Source of the DNA: Prevotellaceae bacterium UBA4361
GTDB taxonomy: Bacteria; Bacteroidota; Bacteroidia; Bacteroidales; Bacteroidaceae
NCBI GenBank assembly: GCA_002393575.1
Contig: DGSN01000019.1
Coordinates: 1 to 31,372, forward strand
Direction of reading: 5' to 3'
DNA: 31,372 nt
The notes beneath the pieces are model-generated. The model did no database searches. It was not told the DNA's origin and saw nothing but the letters and a program-made list of their open reading frames with translations. The stretch's first letter is position 1. Every line of letters begins with the position of its first letter. Below, one piece after another: positions 15,790 to 23,344 of this stretch. A program made the translations under genes and the position numbers.

Positions 15790-17706
15790 ATGGAAAACGG
15801 CTCAAGCGACATCATTCATTTGCTTCCTGATTCCGTTGCCAACCAAATTGCTGCGGGAGAAGTGGTGCAGCGTCCTGCTTCAATAGTGAAGGAGATGGTA
15901 GAAAATTCTATTGATGCAGGCGCAACCAATATCCAGGTGCTCGTGACGGATGGAGGAAAAACCTGTGTGCAAATCATCGACAACGGAAAAGGCATGTCGG
16001 AAACCGATGCTCGACTTTGTTTTGAGCGACATGCCACTTCCAAGATTCAGTCGGCTGCCGACCTTTTCCAACTCACCACCATGGGCTTTCGTGGCGAGGC
16101 GTTGGCATCCATTGCTGCCGTAGCACAAATCGAACTTAAAACTCGCCGCCCTGACGACGAACTGGGAACGTATATTCAGTTGTCGGGCACTAAAATCGAA
16201 TCGCAAGAACCCGTTTCTTGCCCCGTCGGTTGTAATTTTTCGGTGAAAAACCTCTTTTTCAACGTTCCCGCCCGACGAAAATTCCTGAAGTCCAACCAGA
16301 CCGAACTCAGCAATATCGTCGCAGATTTTGAAAAAATCGTACTTGTCTATCCCCACATTTCTTTCTCCTTATATAATAATAGCGCAGAAATCTATCGTCT
16401 GCCAAGTGCCTCTCTGCGTCAACGCATACTCGATGTGTATGGCAAGAAAATCAATGCAGAACTGCTTCCTTTGGATGCAGAAACTTCGCTGGTCAAGATT
16501 ACGGGGTACGTAGGTAAACCAGAGTCGGCAAAGAAGAAAGGCTCCCATCAGATGTTTTTTGTCAATGGGCGATACATGCGTCATCCTTATTTCCATTCAG
16601 CGGTGATGCATGCGTTCGACAATCTGATTCCTGCGGGGGAACATGTTCCCTATTTCATCTATATGTCCGTCGATGCATCTTCCATCGACGTGAACGTGCA
16701 TCCAACGAAAACTGAAATCAAGTTCGACAACGAACAAGCCATTTGGCAAGTTCTTTCAGCCGTAGTTCGAGAAACGATTGGCAAGTACAATGATGTTCCT
16801 ACGATAGATTTCGACGTTGCCGACAAACCCGATATTCCTGCGTTCAGGTCGAACATGGGAAAGGTGGAACAACCGAGAAAGATACCTGTCACCTATAATC
16901 CTTTCGCCAACTCTTCCGACAAGAAGCCTCCCATTCCTACTGATTGGGAAAAACTCTATCAAGGTATTGAGACATTCGACACGGGTCATGCTCAGACAGG
17001 AAGAGGACAACAAAGCCTCGTGCCAGACCACGACGAATACATCGTGGAAGGGCTGTTGGGTCGTGGTGCCTCTTCAGAAAAAGGTAGTCGCTTGTGGAGT
17101 GGGAGCGAGGACGTAGTGAACAATCAAGACTTGTTTGCCGACATTGCTTCGTTGCCTCATTTTCAATACAAAGGAAGGTTCATTGTCGTTCCTTTCTCTA
17201 CGGGTCTGCTTCTTGTCGATCAGCATCGGGCGCATACTCGTGTGCTGTTCGAGGGATACATGCAGCAGATGTCTGCCAAGAGACACGTGTCGCAGGGCAA
17301 CCTCTTTCCCGAACTCATTCAATTCACGAAAAGCGAAGAACTGACACTCCAAAGTGTGCAGGAGGAACTATCTTGTTTGGGCTTCGAACTGACCAATCTG
17401 GGTGGTGGCTCTTATTCCATCAATGGAGTACCTACCGACATCGAAGGTCTGGAACCAGCCAAGTTGCTACATTCATTGTTGTATGCAGCAATGGACAAGG
17501 GTGTCAACATCAAGGAAGAAGTGGAGCAATCCATATCGCTTGCTATGGCACAATCCGCTGCCATCGTGTATGGACAAGTGCTGACTGATGAAGAAATCTC
17601 CAATCTGCTCACACAGCTTTTCAATCTCTCAACGCCCATGCGAACCCCTGATGGCAAGCTGGTTTTTAGTGTCATAGAACATAGTTATATTGAAAAACTG
17701 TTTTAG
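15790..17706 (+). CDS. mutL: DNA mismatch repair protein MutL, lacking the endonuclease-site motifs
   Basis: The 638-aa protein has a complete GHKL ATPase domain: IAAGEVVQRP, KEMVENSIDAGA, DNGKGM, TMGFRGEALASIAAV and, further on, NVHPTKTEIKF (N-terminal domain to about 330). A Pro/Gln-rich linker leads to the C-terminal dimerisation domain (about 460-638). In MutL proteins with endonuclease activity that domain carries DQHA(X)2E(X)4E, an ACK/ACR-type motif and C-P-H-x. Here these read DQHRAHTRVLFE (477-488), AQSAAI (587-592) and TPDGKL (619-624). The first Glu and the cysteine and histidine ligands are therefore missing. The protein probably acts as a matchmaker without nicking DNA itself, as in MutH-type systems. 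It is last in the run from 10754. Confidence 0.95.
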   Translation: MENGSSDIIHLLPDSVANQIAAGEVVQRPASIVKEMVENSIDAGATNIQVLVTDGGKTCVQIIDNGKGMSETDARLCFERHATSKIQSAADLFQLTTMGFRGEALASIAAVAQIELKTRRPDDELGTYIQLSGTKIESQEPVSCPVGCNFSVKNLFFNVPARRKFLKSNQTELSNIVADFEKIVLVYPHISFSLYNNSAEIYRLPSASLRQRILDVYGKKINAELLPLDAETSLVKITGYVGKPESAKKKGSHQMFFVNGRYMRHPYFHSAVMHAFDNLIPAGEHVPYFIYMSVDASSIDVNVHPTKTEIKFDNEQAIWQVLSAVVRETIGKYNDVPTIDFDVADKPDIPAFRSNMGKVEQPRKIPVTYNPFANSSDKKPPIPTDWEKLYQGIETFDTGHAQTGRGQQSLVPDHDEYIVEGLLGRGASSEKGSRLWSGSEDVVNNQDLFADIASLPHFQYKGRFIVVPFSTGLLLVDQHRAHTRVLFEGYMQQMSAKRHVSQGNLFPELIQFTKSEELTLQSVQEELSCLGFELTNLGGGSYSINGVPTDIEGLEPAKLLHSLLYAAMDKGVNIKEEVEQSISLAMAQSAAIVYGQVLTDEEISNLLTQLFNLSTPMRTPDGKLVFSVIEHSYIEKLF

Positions 17707-17856
17707 ACAAACGTCCGTAGGGCTCGTCATGGCTATTCAAGTCGTTTCTTTACGAATTATTTTAATTCAAAACGTAAAATTTAGATGTTAAAATAGCCTA
17801 AAAGGTAAAAAAACACAGTTGCGAATGTTAAAAAATGAAGATTTTTCAAATAATTC

Positions 17857-17888
17857 TTGCACGGAATGGATTGAAAACATTAAATTTG
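17857..17888 (+). promoter_or_regulatory. Promoter of the ompA-family gene (TTG-N21-TAAATTTG)
   Basis: TTG at 17857-17859 and TAAATTTG at 17881-17888 fit the Bacteroidetes -33/-7 pattern with slightly long spacing. The predicted leader is about 90 bases. Confidence 0.6.
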
Positions 17889-17983
17889 CATCCGAAATAT
17901 TGTGTATTGTGCCAAAATAGGTGCTATTAGACGACAAAATGAAGTAAAATTCTATATTATTGTTTTATTAAAAAAAGGTATTT

Positions 17984-19144
17984 ATGAAAAAGTTAATGAT
18001 TGCGCTGGCTTTTGCTGGCCTTGGTACTGTGGCAGCTAATGCTCAGACCACAATCGAAACACCAGAACTTTCTAAGTACACTGTTGCTACGAATTCGTTC
18101 TGGAGCAACTGGTTCATTCAAGTCGGTGTTGACGCATCGGTTCAGAACCCTTATCGTTCAAAGTTCGCTGATCAGTTCCACGATGGACGTTCTTATGGCG
18201 TAAACATCGCTGTTGGTAAGTTCTTCACTCCTGGTCTCGGTCTTCGTTTGCACGCTAACTGGGATAACGGAATCATCGAACGTAAGCACAGCTTCACTTT
18301 CGACATCCCTGAGGCTCCTTCCTACGATGCTGGTGGTTATGCATCTCTCACTGGTGATGTAATGTTCAACCTCAGCAACATGTTCTGTGGTTACAGCGAC
18401 ACTCGTACTTGGAACTTCATTCCTTTCCTCAGCGCTGGTTTGATTCGTAACTTCAATGCTAACACTATTTCTCCAGTGCTTGGCGTTGGTATCGAGAACA
18501 CTTGGCGTCTTGGCAGACACTTCGGTCTCTACCTCGATGTTGACTACAAGATGACTCGTAACGACTTCATCCCAACTGTTGACAAGAGGTACAAGGACAA
18601 GGCTATCTCTTCTGGTATCCTCAGTGCAGAACTCGGTGTGACTTTCTATCTTGGAAAGGCTACATTTGCTAAGGCTGTTACTATCGACCAGTACAACGCT
18701 CTTGCAGCTGCAAGCGAAGAAGCTCTTGCTAAGCTCCGTGCTGACCTCGACCGTGAGCGTCAGATCAACGCTGACCTCCGCGCTCAGCTTGCTAAGCAGC
18801 CAAAGGTTGCTGCTGAATCTAAGGTTATCAGCGCAGGTACTTCTGTATTCTTCGACATCAACTCTACTAAGATCAACTCTAAGAAGGATCTCGTGAACCT
18901 TGAGTCTGTTGCAACTGTTGCTAAGAACACAGGTAGCCGCATCCTCGTAACTGGTTCTGCTGATAGCAAGACTGGTTCTGCAGCTTGGAACCAGCAGCTC
19001 TCTGAAGGCCGTGCACAGGCTGTTGCTGACGAACTCGTTAACCTCGGTGTTTCTCGCGACAAGATTGAGACTAAGGCAGTTGGTGGTATCAACGAAGTTT
19101 CTCCTTACACTCTCAACCGTCGTGCTCTCGTTGAGCTCAAGTAA
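17984..19144 (+). CDS. OmpA-family outer-membrane protein with C-terminal peptidoglycan-binding domain
   Basis: The 386-aa protein starts with signal peptide MKKLMIALAFAGLGTVAANA. The mature N-terminal part (about 30-225) is a predicted beta-barrel of alternating strands rich in aromatic residues (NSFWSNWFIQVGVDASVQ, FGLYLDVDYKMTRND, AELGVTFYLGKATF). A short coiled-coil segment (EEALAKLRADLDRERQINAD, about 245-268) links it to an OmpA/MotB-like domain (about 275-386). That domain contains FFDINSTKI, LVTGSADSKTG, LSEGRAQAVADELVNLGV and the terminal NRRALVEL. It should anchor the outer membrane to peptidoglycan. Codon use is strikingly restricted (GCT, AAC, CTC, CGT dominate) compared with neighbours, indicating very high expression. 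It has its own promoter and strong terminator. Confidence 0.92.
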   Translation: MKKLMIALAFAGLGTVAANAQTTIETPELSKYTVATNSFWSNWFIQVGVDASVQNPYRSKFADQFHDGRSYGVNIAVGKFFTPGLGLRLHANWDNGIIERKHSFTFDIPEAPSYDAGGYASLTGDVMFNLSNMFCGYSDTRTWNFIPFLSAGLIRNFNANTISPVLGVGIENTWRLGRHFGLYLDVDYKMTRNDFIPTVDKRYKDKAISSGILSAELGVTFYLGKATFAKAVTIDQYNALAAASEEALAKLRADLDRERQINADLRAQLAKQPKVAAESKVISAGTSVFFDINSTKINSKKDLVNLESVATVAKNTGSRILVTGSADSKTGSAAWNQQLSEGRAQAVADELVNLGVSRDKIETKAVGGINEVSPYTLNRRALVELK

Positions 19145-19170
19145 TCTTTGAATTGACTTCATTTAAATAG

Positions 19171-19204
19171 TGGGGTGTTCCTTTCGAGGAACACTCCATT
19201 TTTT
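19171..19204 (+). terminator. Rho-independent terminator of the ompA-family gene
   Basis: A 12-bp stem with one G-U pair, TGGGGTGTTCCT (19171-19182) with AGGAACACTCCA (19187-19198), encloses a TTCG tetraloop and is followed by TTTTTT. It is a very strong terminator, fitting a highly expressed gene. Confidence 0.92.
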
Positions 19205-19676
19205 ATTCTTCTTTTTTCGCATTCTGCATTTGCATCTTCTCCAGTTCTTGCCTTCCATCCCTCTCTGTCTGCTCGGGGAGTGGTACTTTGATGCGGCGCA
19301 TGAAGGGACATACCGAAGCGTCCTTTGGATTCAACTAAATAAACGAGGGCTCGTTATCGAAATGACGAGGGCTCGGTGTCAATCAAACGAGGGCTCGCTT
19401 GAAAAACGTTGAAGGCTCAACCATTCAGTTCAGTCTAAAGAATGTCTGGCCTAAAGTTAAAAGTCTAAGGTCAAAGGTCAAAAGTCTAAGTTCAAAGGAC
19501 TAAAGTCAAAGGTCTGGGTTCGTTTTTGACATTTGACCATCGTCCTTTTGCGATTCATTACATGCGAATTTGAGAAATTCATGCATCCCGAACTCGCGTT
19601 TATCACACCTTTCCTGTTGCAAAAAGCAGGGAATTGCTTTTTTTAGAAAAGTAAGTGTAAAAATGTTCACTTAATT
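19205..19676. other. Long intergenic region without a recognised gene
   Basis: Between the ompA-family terminator and the tRNA promoter no convincing protein-coding frame is seen. Its main contents are the phased dyad array at 19344-19419 and a tract of AAAGTC/GGTCAAA words at 19433-19541. GGTCAAAGGTCAAA (about 19467-19480) can pair with TTTGACATTTGACC (19528-19541) with one mismatch. The last part (19555-19676) is AT-rich and leads into the tRNA promoter. A small RNA is possible, but no promoter box places one. Confidence 0.5.
19344..19419. repeat. Array A: four 10-bp dyads spaced exactly 22 bp
   Basis: CGAGGGCTCG occurs at 19344-19353, 19366-19375 and 19388-19397, and TGAAGGCTCA at 19410-19419. 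Each start is exactly 22 bp after the previous one, with unrelated 12-bp spacers. All copies fit YGA-N4-TCR, and the outer base pair covaries (C...G three times, T...A once). In copies 1 and 4 the dyad extends to five pairs (AACGA/TCGTT and GTTGA/TCAAC). Spacing of about two helical turns would put all sites on one face of the DNA. The array resembles the one at 28123-28198. Confidence 0.75.
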
Positions 19677-19707
19677 TTTGTCGGTTTCAGAAAAAGTCGT
19701 ACCTTTG
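19677..19707 (+). promoter_or_regulatory. Promoter of the tRNA cluster (TTTG-N19-TACCTTTG)
   Basis: TTTG at 19677-19680 and TACCTTTG at 19700-19707 have the ideal 19-base spacing, the best promoter match in the window. Transcription would start near 19714, about 80 bases before the first tRNA. Confidence 0.85.
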
Positions 19708-19793
19708 CATCGCTTTAGAAAAATAGAGGGTTTGAAAAGCCAAGTTTAAGCCTCGAAAGAGGATGATGAATGGCAAATAGAACCAAGAATTCT

Positions 19794-19866
19794 CGGGGTA
19801 TAGCGCAGTTGGTAGCGTTCCTGGTTTGGGACCAGGCGGTCGCGTGTTCGAGTCACGCTGCCCCGA
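19794..19866 (+). tRNA. tRNA-Pro(UGG), copy 1
   Basis: A complete cloverleaf is visible: acceptor CGGGGTA with TGCCCCG, D-stem GCGC/GCGT, anticodon stem CCTGG/CCAGG around loop TTTGGGA (anticodon TGG), and T-arm GCGTG-TTCGAGT-CACGC. The discriminator base is A, and CCA is not encoded. The anticodon reads CCA and, by wobble, other proline codons. Confidence 0.95.
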
Positions 19867-19903
19867 CGAAACGAAAAGCAAGGTAAATCATTTTCCTAAA
19901 GTA

Positions 19904-19976
19904 CGGGGTATAGCGCAGTTGGTAGCGTTCCTGGTTTGGGACCAGGCGGTCGCGTGTTCGAGTCACGCTGCCCCGA
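19904..19976 (+). tRNA. tRNA-Pro(UGG), copy 2
   Basis: It is identical in sequence to copy 1, exactly 110 bases downstream, with an unrelated 37-base spacer. It was probably created by tandem duplication and is kept identical by gene conversion or recent origin. CCA is not encoded. Confidence 0.95.
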
Positions 19977-19984
19977 CAACGAAA

Positions 19985-20059
19985 GGGCGTTTAGCTCAGC
20001 TGGTTCAGAGCATCTGCCTTACAAGCAGAGGGTCGGCGGTTCGAATCCGTCAACGCCCA
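19985..20059 (+). tRNA. tRNA-Val(UAC)
   Basis: Acceptor GGGCGTT pairs with AACGCCC. The D-stem is GCTC/GAGC, the anticodon stem TCTGC/GCAGA surrounds loop CTTACAA (anticodon TAC), and the T-arm is GGCGG-TTCGAAT-CCGTC. The discriminator is A with no encoded CCA. It begins eight bases after the second tRNA-Pro and is certainly in the same transcript. Confidence 0.95.
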
Positions 20060-20065
20060 CTCAAG

Positions 20066-20110
20066 AGAGGACTTGAAACTGTTGTTTCATATCCTCTTTT
20101 TCTTTTTTTT
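20066..20110 (+). terminator. Terminator of the tRNA cluster
   Basis: AGAGGACTTGAAAC (20066-20079) pairs with GTTTCATATCCTCT (20084-20097), leaving one internal 2x2 mismatch and a 4-base loop, followed by a long T-rich run. Read-through would supply transcription of the SUI1 gene 29 bases on. Confidence 0.8.
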
Positions 20111-20138
20111 CATTAGTTAATATCCAATTTAGTCGTCT

Positions 20139-20474
20139 ATGAAAAATAACGATTGGAAAGATAGGTTAGGCATGGTCTATTCCACAAATCCTGTTTTTAA
20201 TTTTGAGCCAGAAGCGGATGATGTGGAAACGCTTCCCAAGAATCAGCAGAAACTCCGTGTGAATATCGAAAAGAATGGACGTGGTGGTAAGACTGTCACG
20301 CTTGTGAAGGGTTTTGTCGGGCAGGAGGATGATTTGAAATCTTTGGGTAAGTTGCTCAAAACCAAGTGCGGTGTGGGTGGTTCTGTCAAGGATGGTGAAA
20401 TTCTGATTCAGGGAGATTTCAAGGAAAAAATCGTTGCCTTGCTGAAGGCTGAGGGATATTCAAATACCAAGTAA
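20139..20474 (+). CDS. SUI1/YciH-family translation initiation factor-like protein
   Basis: The 111-aa protein ends in a SUI1/eIF1-type domain (about 37-108). Signature segments are LRVNIEKNGRGGKTVTLVKGF, DLKSLGKLLKTKCGVGGSVKDGEILIQGDFKEKI and the closing LLKAEGY. Bacterial YciH is proposed to influence start-site fidelity on the 30S ribosomal subunit; this role is from the family, not the sequence. The N-terminal 35 residues are acidic and variable. No promoter box was found between the tRNA terminator and the gene, so partial read-through from the tRNA promoter is plausible. Confidence 0.9.
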   Translation: MKNNDWKDRLGMVYSTNPVFNFEPEADDVETLPKNQQKLRVNIEKNGRGGKTVTLVKGFVGQEDDLKSLGKLLKTKCGVGGSVKDGEILIQGDFKEKIVALLKAEGYSNTK

Positions 20475-20697
20475 ATTAGCCCCCTCCAGCTCCTCCCAAG
20501 GGGGAGAGGAGTGAAAAGTGAAAAACGAAAAGTGAATAACTTTGCAAACAAATTGGACGGCAATTTCATCTTTCCACTTTTCACTTCAACCCCGATGGCT
20601 TCTCCCTTCCTCGCTGGGAGGGTTGGGGTAGGTCTCCCCTTTTTATAAATTTAGAATTAAATAACTGTAATTCTTCCGATAATACGGGGAAAAATCG
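20475..20697. repeat. Composite intergenic repeat: C/G-rich elements flanking a GTGAAAAGTGAA palindrome
   Basis: Most of the 303-base gap is repetitive. CCCCCTCCAGCTCC with AAGGGGGAG (20479-20509) matches the element at 12247-12272. It is followed by AGTGAAAAGTG (20510-20520), which is the exact reverse complement of CACTTTTCACT (20575-20585). Then comes CTCCC...GGGAGGGTTGGGG (20601-20627), the opposite orientation of CCCCAACCC near 12235. The result is a nested palindrome ending in CTCCCCTTTTT that may terminate the yciH transcript. A TAACTTTG box at 20537-20544 lies inside it. No gene is seen. Confidence 0.55.
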
Positions 20698-20705
20698 TAA
20701 CTTTG
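20698..20705 (+). promoter_or_regulatory. -7 box (TAACTTTG) for parA-parB
   Basis: TAACTTTGCAC fits the consensus and predicts a leader of about 65 bases before the parA ATG at 20778. No -33 match is seen. Confidence 0.65.
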
Positions 20706-20777
20706 CACTTTAGTTAAGGTAAAAAAGAGCGACAGGATAATCAGCGAAAGTCGCAAAGTGTTATAATTAAGCGAAAT

Positions 20778-21587
20778 ATGAGTAAAATTATCGCGTTAGC
20801 AAACCAAAAGGGTGGAGTAGGAAAGACCACCACGACAATCAATCTTGCAGCATCTTTGGCTACGATGGAGTCGAAGGTTCTGGTTGTGGATGCTGACCCT
20901 CAGGCGAATGCATCTTCAGGACTCGGTGTGGATATCCAGACCGTAGATACGTCGATATACGATTGCATCATTAGTTCTGTTGCAAGCGACACAAACCCAG
21001 CAGAAAAACCGATTGACCCACACGAAGCGATTTATACCACCGACATCGATGGTCTTGACATCATCCCCAGCCACATCAATTTGGTGGGAGCCGAGGTGGA
21101 AATGATCAATGTGAAGCATCGCGAGTCGGTGATGCGCCGAATTTTAGAACCATTGCGTGCAGAATACGATTACATTCTCATCGACTGCTCGCCTTCTCTC
21201 GGTCTGATTACGACCAATTCTCTCACGGCTGCCGATTCAGTCATCATTCCTGTGCAGTGTGAGTATTTTGCTTTGGAAGGTATTAGCAAATTGCTTCAGA
21301 CCATCAAGATTATCAAATCGAAACTCAATCCAAAATTAGAGATAGAAGGCTTTTTGCTCACCATGTTCGATTCGCGTTTGCGCTTGGCAAATCAAATCTA
21401 CGATGAGGTGAAGCGTCACTTTCAGGAATTGGTGTTTAAGACTGTCATTCAGCGAAATGTGAAGTTGAGCGAAGCCCCAAGTCATGGTATTCCTTGTCTG
21501 CTCTACGACATCACTTCAACGGGTGCCCGCAACTATCTTGCCTTAGCCAGGGAAGTGATTGAGAAGAACAAAAAGGAGAAAAAATAA
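20778..21587 (+). CDS. parA: Chromosome-partitioning ATPase ParA (Soj)
   Basis: The 269-aa protein is a deviant-Walker ATPase that moves origin regions on the nucleoid together with ParB. The deviant Walker A is KGGVGKTT (residues 11-18), with the signature first lysine. VVDADPQAN gives the A' motif and YILIDCSPSLG the Walker B. The absence of a long N-terminal helix-turn-helix extension marks it as a chromosomal (type Ib-like) rather than plasmid P1-type ParA. parB follows after 20 bases, so this is the chromosomal parAB operon and the replication origin may be fairly near. No canonical parS was recognised in the window. Confidence 0.95.
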   Translation: MSKIIALANQKGGVGKTTTTINLAASLATMESKVLVVDADPQANASSGLGVDIQTVDTSIYDCIISSVASDTNPAEKPIDPHEAIYTTDIDGLDIIPSHINLVGAEVEMINVKHRESVMRRILEPLRAEYDYILIDCSPSLGLITTNSLTAADSVIIPVQCEYFALEGISKLLQTIKIIKSKLNPKLEIEGFLLTMFDSRLRLANQIYDEVKRHFQELVFKTVIQRNVKLSEAPSHGIPCLLYDITSTGARNYLALAREVIEKNKKEKK

Positions 21588-21607
21588 CCCCCAGTTAGTA
21601 TATAACA

Positions 21608-22498
21608 ATGGCCGTTAAGAAAAAATATGGAACTCTCGGACGTGGACTTGATTCACTCATCTCTACCGAGGACGTTCGTCCAGAGTTGTCATCTACTATC
21701 AATGAAATTGAAATCAGTCTGATTGATGCCAATCCCAACCAGCCTCGTCGGGAATTCGACCCCGATGCTTTGCAGGAGTTGGCTGATTCCATTGCTGAAA
21801 TAGGTATTATCCAGCCTATCACTCTCCGCAAGATGGAGACGGGACGCTATCAGATTATTGCTGGTGAGCGTCGTTGGCGTGCATCGCAGTTGGCACACCT
21901 TGTCACCATTCCTGCCTATATCCGCACGGCGGACGATGAGAACGTGATGGAAATGGCGCTGATTGAAAATATCCAGCGTCAGGACCTCAATTCCGTGGAA
22001 ATCGCTTTGGCATATCAGCACCTCATCGACCAGTATGGACTCACACAGGAGAAACTGTCCGAAAGGGTGGGGAAGAAGCGTGCAACGGTTGCTAATTTCC
22101 TTCGTCTGCTCAAGCTTCCTGCTCCAGTGCAGGTGGCATTGCAGAATCATGAAATCGACACGGGTCATGCTCGTGCTCTCTTGGCATTGGAGGACCCTAA
22201 GCAGCAGGTGAAGTTTTTCAATGTCATCAAGGAAAAGGGCTATTCCGTCAGAATGGTGGAACAGCTCATCAAGGAATACAATGAACGTGAGGCAGATGCG
22301 GAGATGACAGCTGGCGGTAAGCAGAAGTCGGCTTCGTCCAAACTGTCCGAGGAATATGAGAATATCCGCAGGCAGTTGGCTGAACTCCTGAGCACCAAGG
22401 TGAAGATTTCCTGTACCCAGAAGGGAAATGGAAAAATCACGTTGGAATATGCCGACGATTCAGAACTTAAGCGTATAATTGCAATGATTTCACATTAG
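21608..22498 (+). CDS. parB: Chromosome-partitioning protein ParB (Spo0J), CTP-dependent clamp
   Basis: The 296-aa protein contains the ParB/Srx nucleotide-binding domain (about 36-125) with PNQPRREFD, the box GERRWRASQ (86-94; the GERRxRA motif that contacts CTP) and ENIQRQDLN. A central helix-turn-helix domain (about 135-215; YGLTQEKLSERVGKKRATVANFLRLL) binds parS. The C-terminal dimerisation domain (about 240-296) is short and charged. The family loads on parS and slides as a CTP-dependent clamp. It is co-transcribed with parA and followed closely by the DUF5683 and transglycosylase genes, an order usual in Bacteroidetes. Confidence 0.95.
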   Translation: MAVKKKYGTLGRGLDSLISTEDVRPELSSTINEIEISLIDANPNQPRREFDPDALQELADSIAEIGIIQPITLRKMETGRYQIIAGERRWRASQLAHLVTIPAYIRTADDENVMEMALIENIQRQDLNSVEIALAYQHLIDQYGLTQEKLSERVGKKRATVANFLRLLKLPAPVQVALQNHEIDTGHARALLALEDPKQQVKFFNVIKEKGYSVRMVEQLIKEYNEREADAEMTAGGKQKSASSKLSEEYENIRRQLAELLSTKVKISCTQKGNGKITLEYADDSELKRIIAMISH

Positions 22499-22550
22499 GA
22501 AACATTCATACGCACAAGTCATCAATCTCAACAGTTCTCAATTAGAGCGA

Positions 22551-23333
22551 ATGAATTTAAAGCGTTTGAAATACTTCTGTTTCTGTATCTGGTCTTTGGC
22601 TTGTCAGCTGTGTTTGGCTCAGTCGCCTGTTTCACCCGACACGCTCTCGAAGCCAGTGGATGTGAAGGGTGAGTTGGCGGACACGGTTCGCCTTGTTGAA
22701 TTGAAACAAGATTCCGTCATTCGCATCTATGCTGATTCGCTCGACTCCGTGGGAAGTGCTATCGTGACGATTCCGAACGATTCACTCGTGCAAGCTGAGA
22801 AGCTGAACATCGACAAGTCCCATTGGATGCCAAATCCGAAGAAAGCGCTTTGGTTGGCGATTGTCTTCCCTGGTGCGGGACAAATCTATAATCGCAAATA
22901 CTGGAAATTACCTATATTCTATGGTGGCTTTTTGGGCTGTATGTATGCCATCAATTGGAACAACACCATGTACACCGATTACTCTCAGGCATATATCGAC
23001 ATCAAGGACGATGACCCCAACACCAAGAGTTATGAGAATTTCATTCCTGCCTCCTACGACATCAGCGGTAATCTGACTCGTTTGCAGGAGTTGTTCAGGA
23101 AGAAAAAGGACTATTACCGTCGTTATCGCGACCTCAGCATTTTTATCGTCATTGGTGTGTATGCTCTCTCCATCATCGATGCATACGTGGATGCAGAGTT
23201 GTCGAGCTTTGACATTTCGAAAGACTTGTCAATGAAAGTCCGCCCGTCTATTATCAATAATCACAGCACTGCCATGCGCCCGACAGGGTTGATGAACAAT
23301 TCCTACGGCATTCAGTGCTCACTCAATTTCTAA
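22551..23333 (+). CDS. DUF5683-family membrane protein
   Basis: The 260-aa protein starts with a hydrophobic export signal (about 5-23, ending LCLAQ). A low-complexity Asp/Ser/Val segment follows (about 25-85). The DUF5683 core then begins at PNPKKALWLAIVFPGAGQIYNRKYWKLPIFYGGF (split here only for description: P-N-P-K-K-A-L start, GAGQIYNRKYW motif), which contains the first of two or three membrane segments. A second lies around 197-215 (SIFIVIGVYALSIIDAYV). Function is unknown. The family is named from its recurrence beside parAB in Bacteroidetes. It lies 52 bases after parB, and its 3' end is 11 bases before the next ATG, so it is probably in the same operon. Confidence 0.85.
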   Translation: MNLKRLKYFCFCIWSLACQLCLAQSPVSPDTLSKPVDVKGELADTVRLVELKQDSVIRIYADSLDSVGSAIVTIPNDSLVQAEKLNIDKSHWMPNPKKALWLAIVFPGAGQIYNRKYWKLPIFYGGFLGCMYAINWNNTMYTDYSQAYIDIKDDDPNTKSYENFIPASYDISGNLTRLQELFRKKKDYYRRYRDLSIFIVIGVYALSIIDAYVDAELSSFDISKDLSMKVRPSIINNHSTAMRPTGLMNNSYGIQCSLNF

Positions 23334-23344
23334 TCCAAATCGAT

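Noticed and set aside
17717..17726. GTAGGGCTCG as a further copy of the array A motif
   Set aside because: It is a single copy, lacks dyad symmetry at its left end, and has no partners 22 bp either side.
19344..19419. Reading the 22-bp arrays as a CRISPR array
   Set aside because: The repeat core is only 10-11 bp, spacers are 12 bp, copies are degenerate, and no cas gene is near. This is far outside CRISPR dimensions.
20537..20544. TAACTTTG as a second parA promoter
   Set aside because: It lies inside the composite palindrome, far from parA, and a better placed box occurs at 20698-20705. It could be active but is not supported.
20475..20777. Possible parS site next to parA
   Set aside because: No sequence close to the TGTTTCACGTGAAACA consensus was found here or elsewhere in the window by eye.
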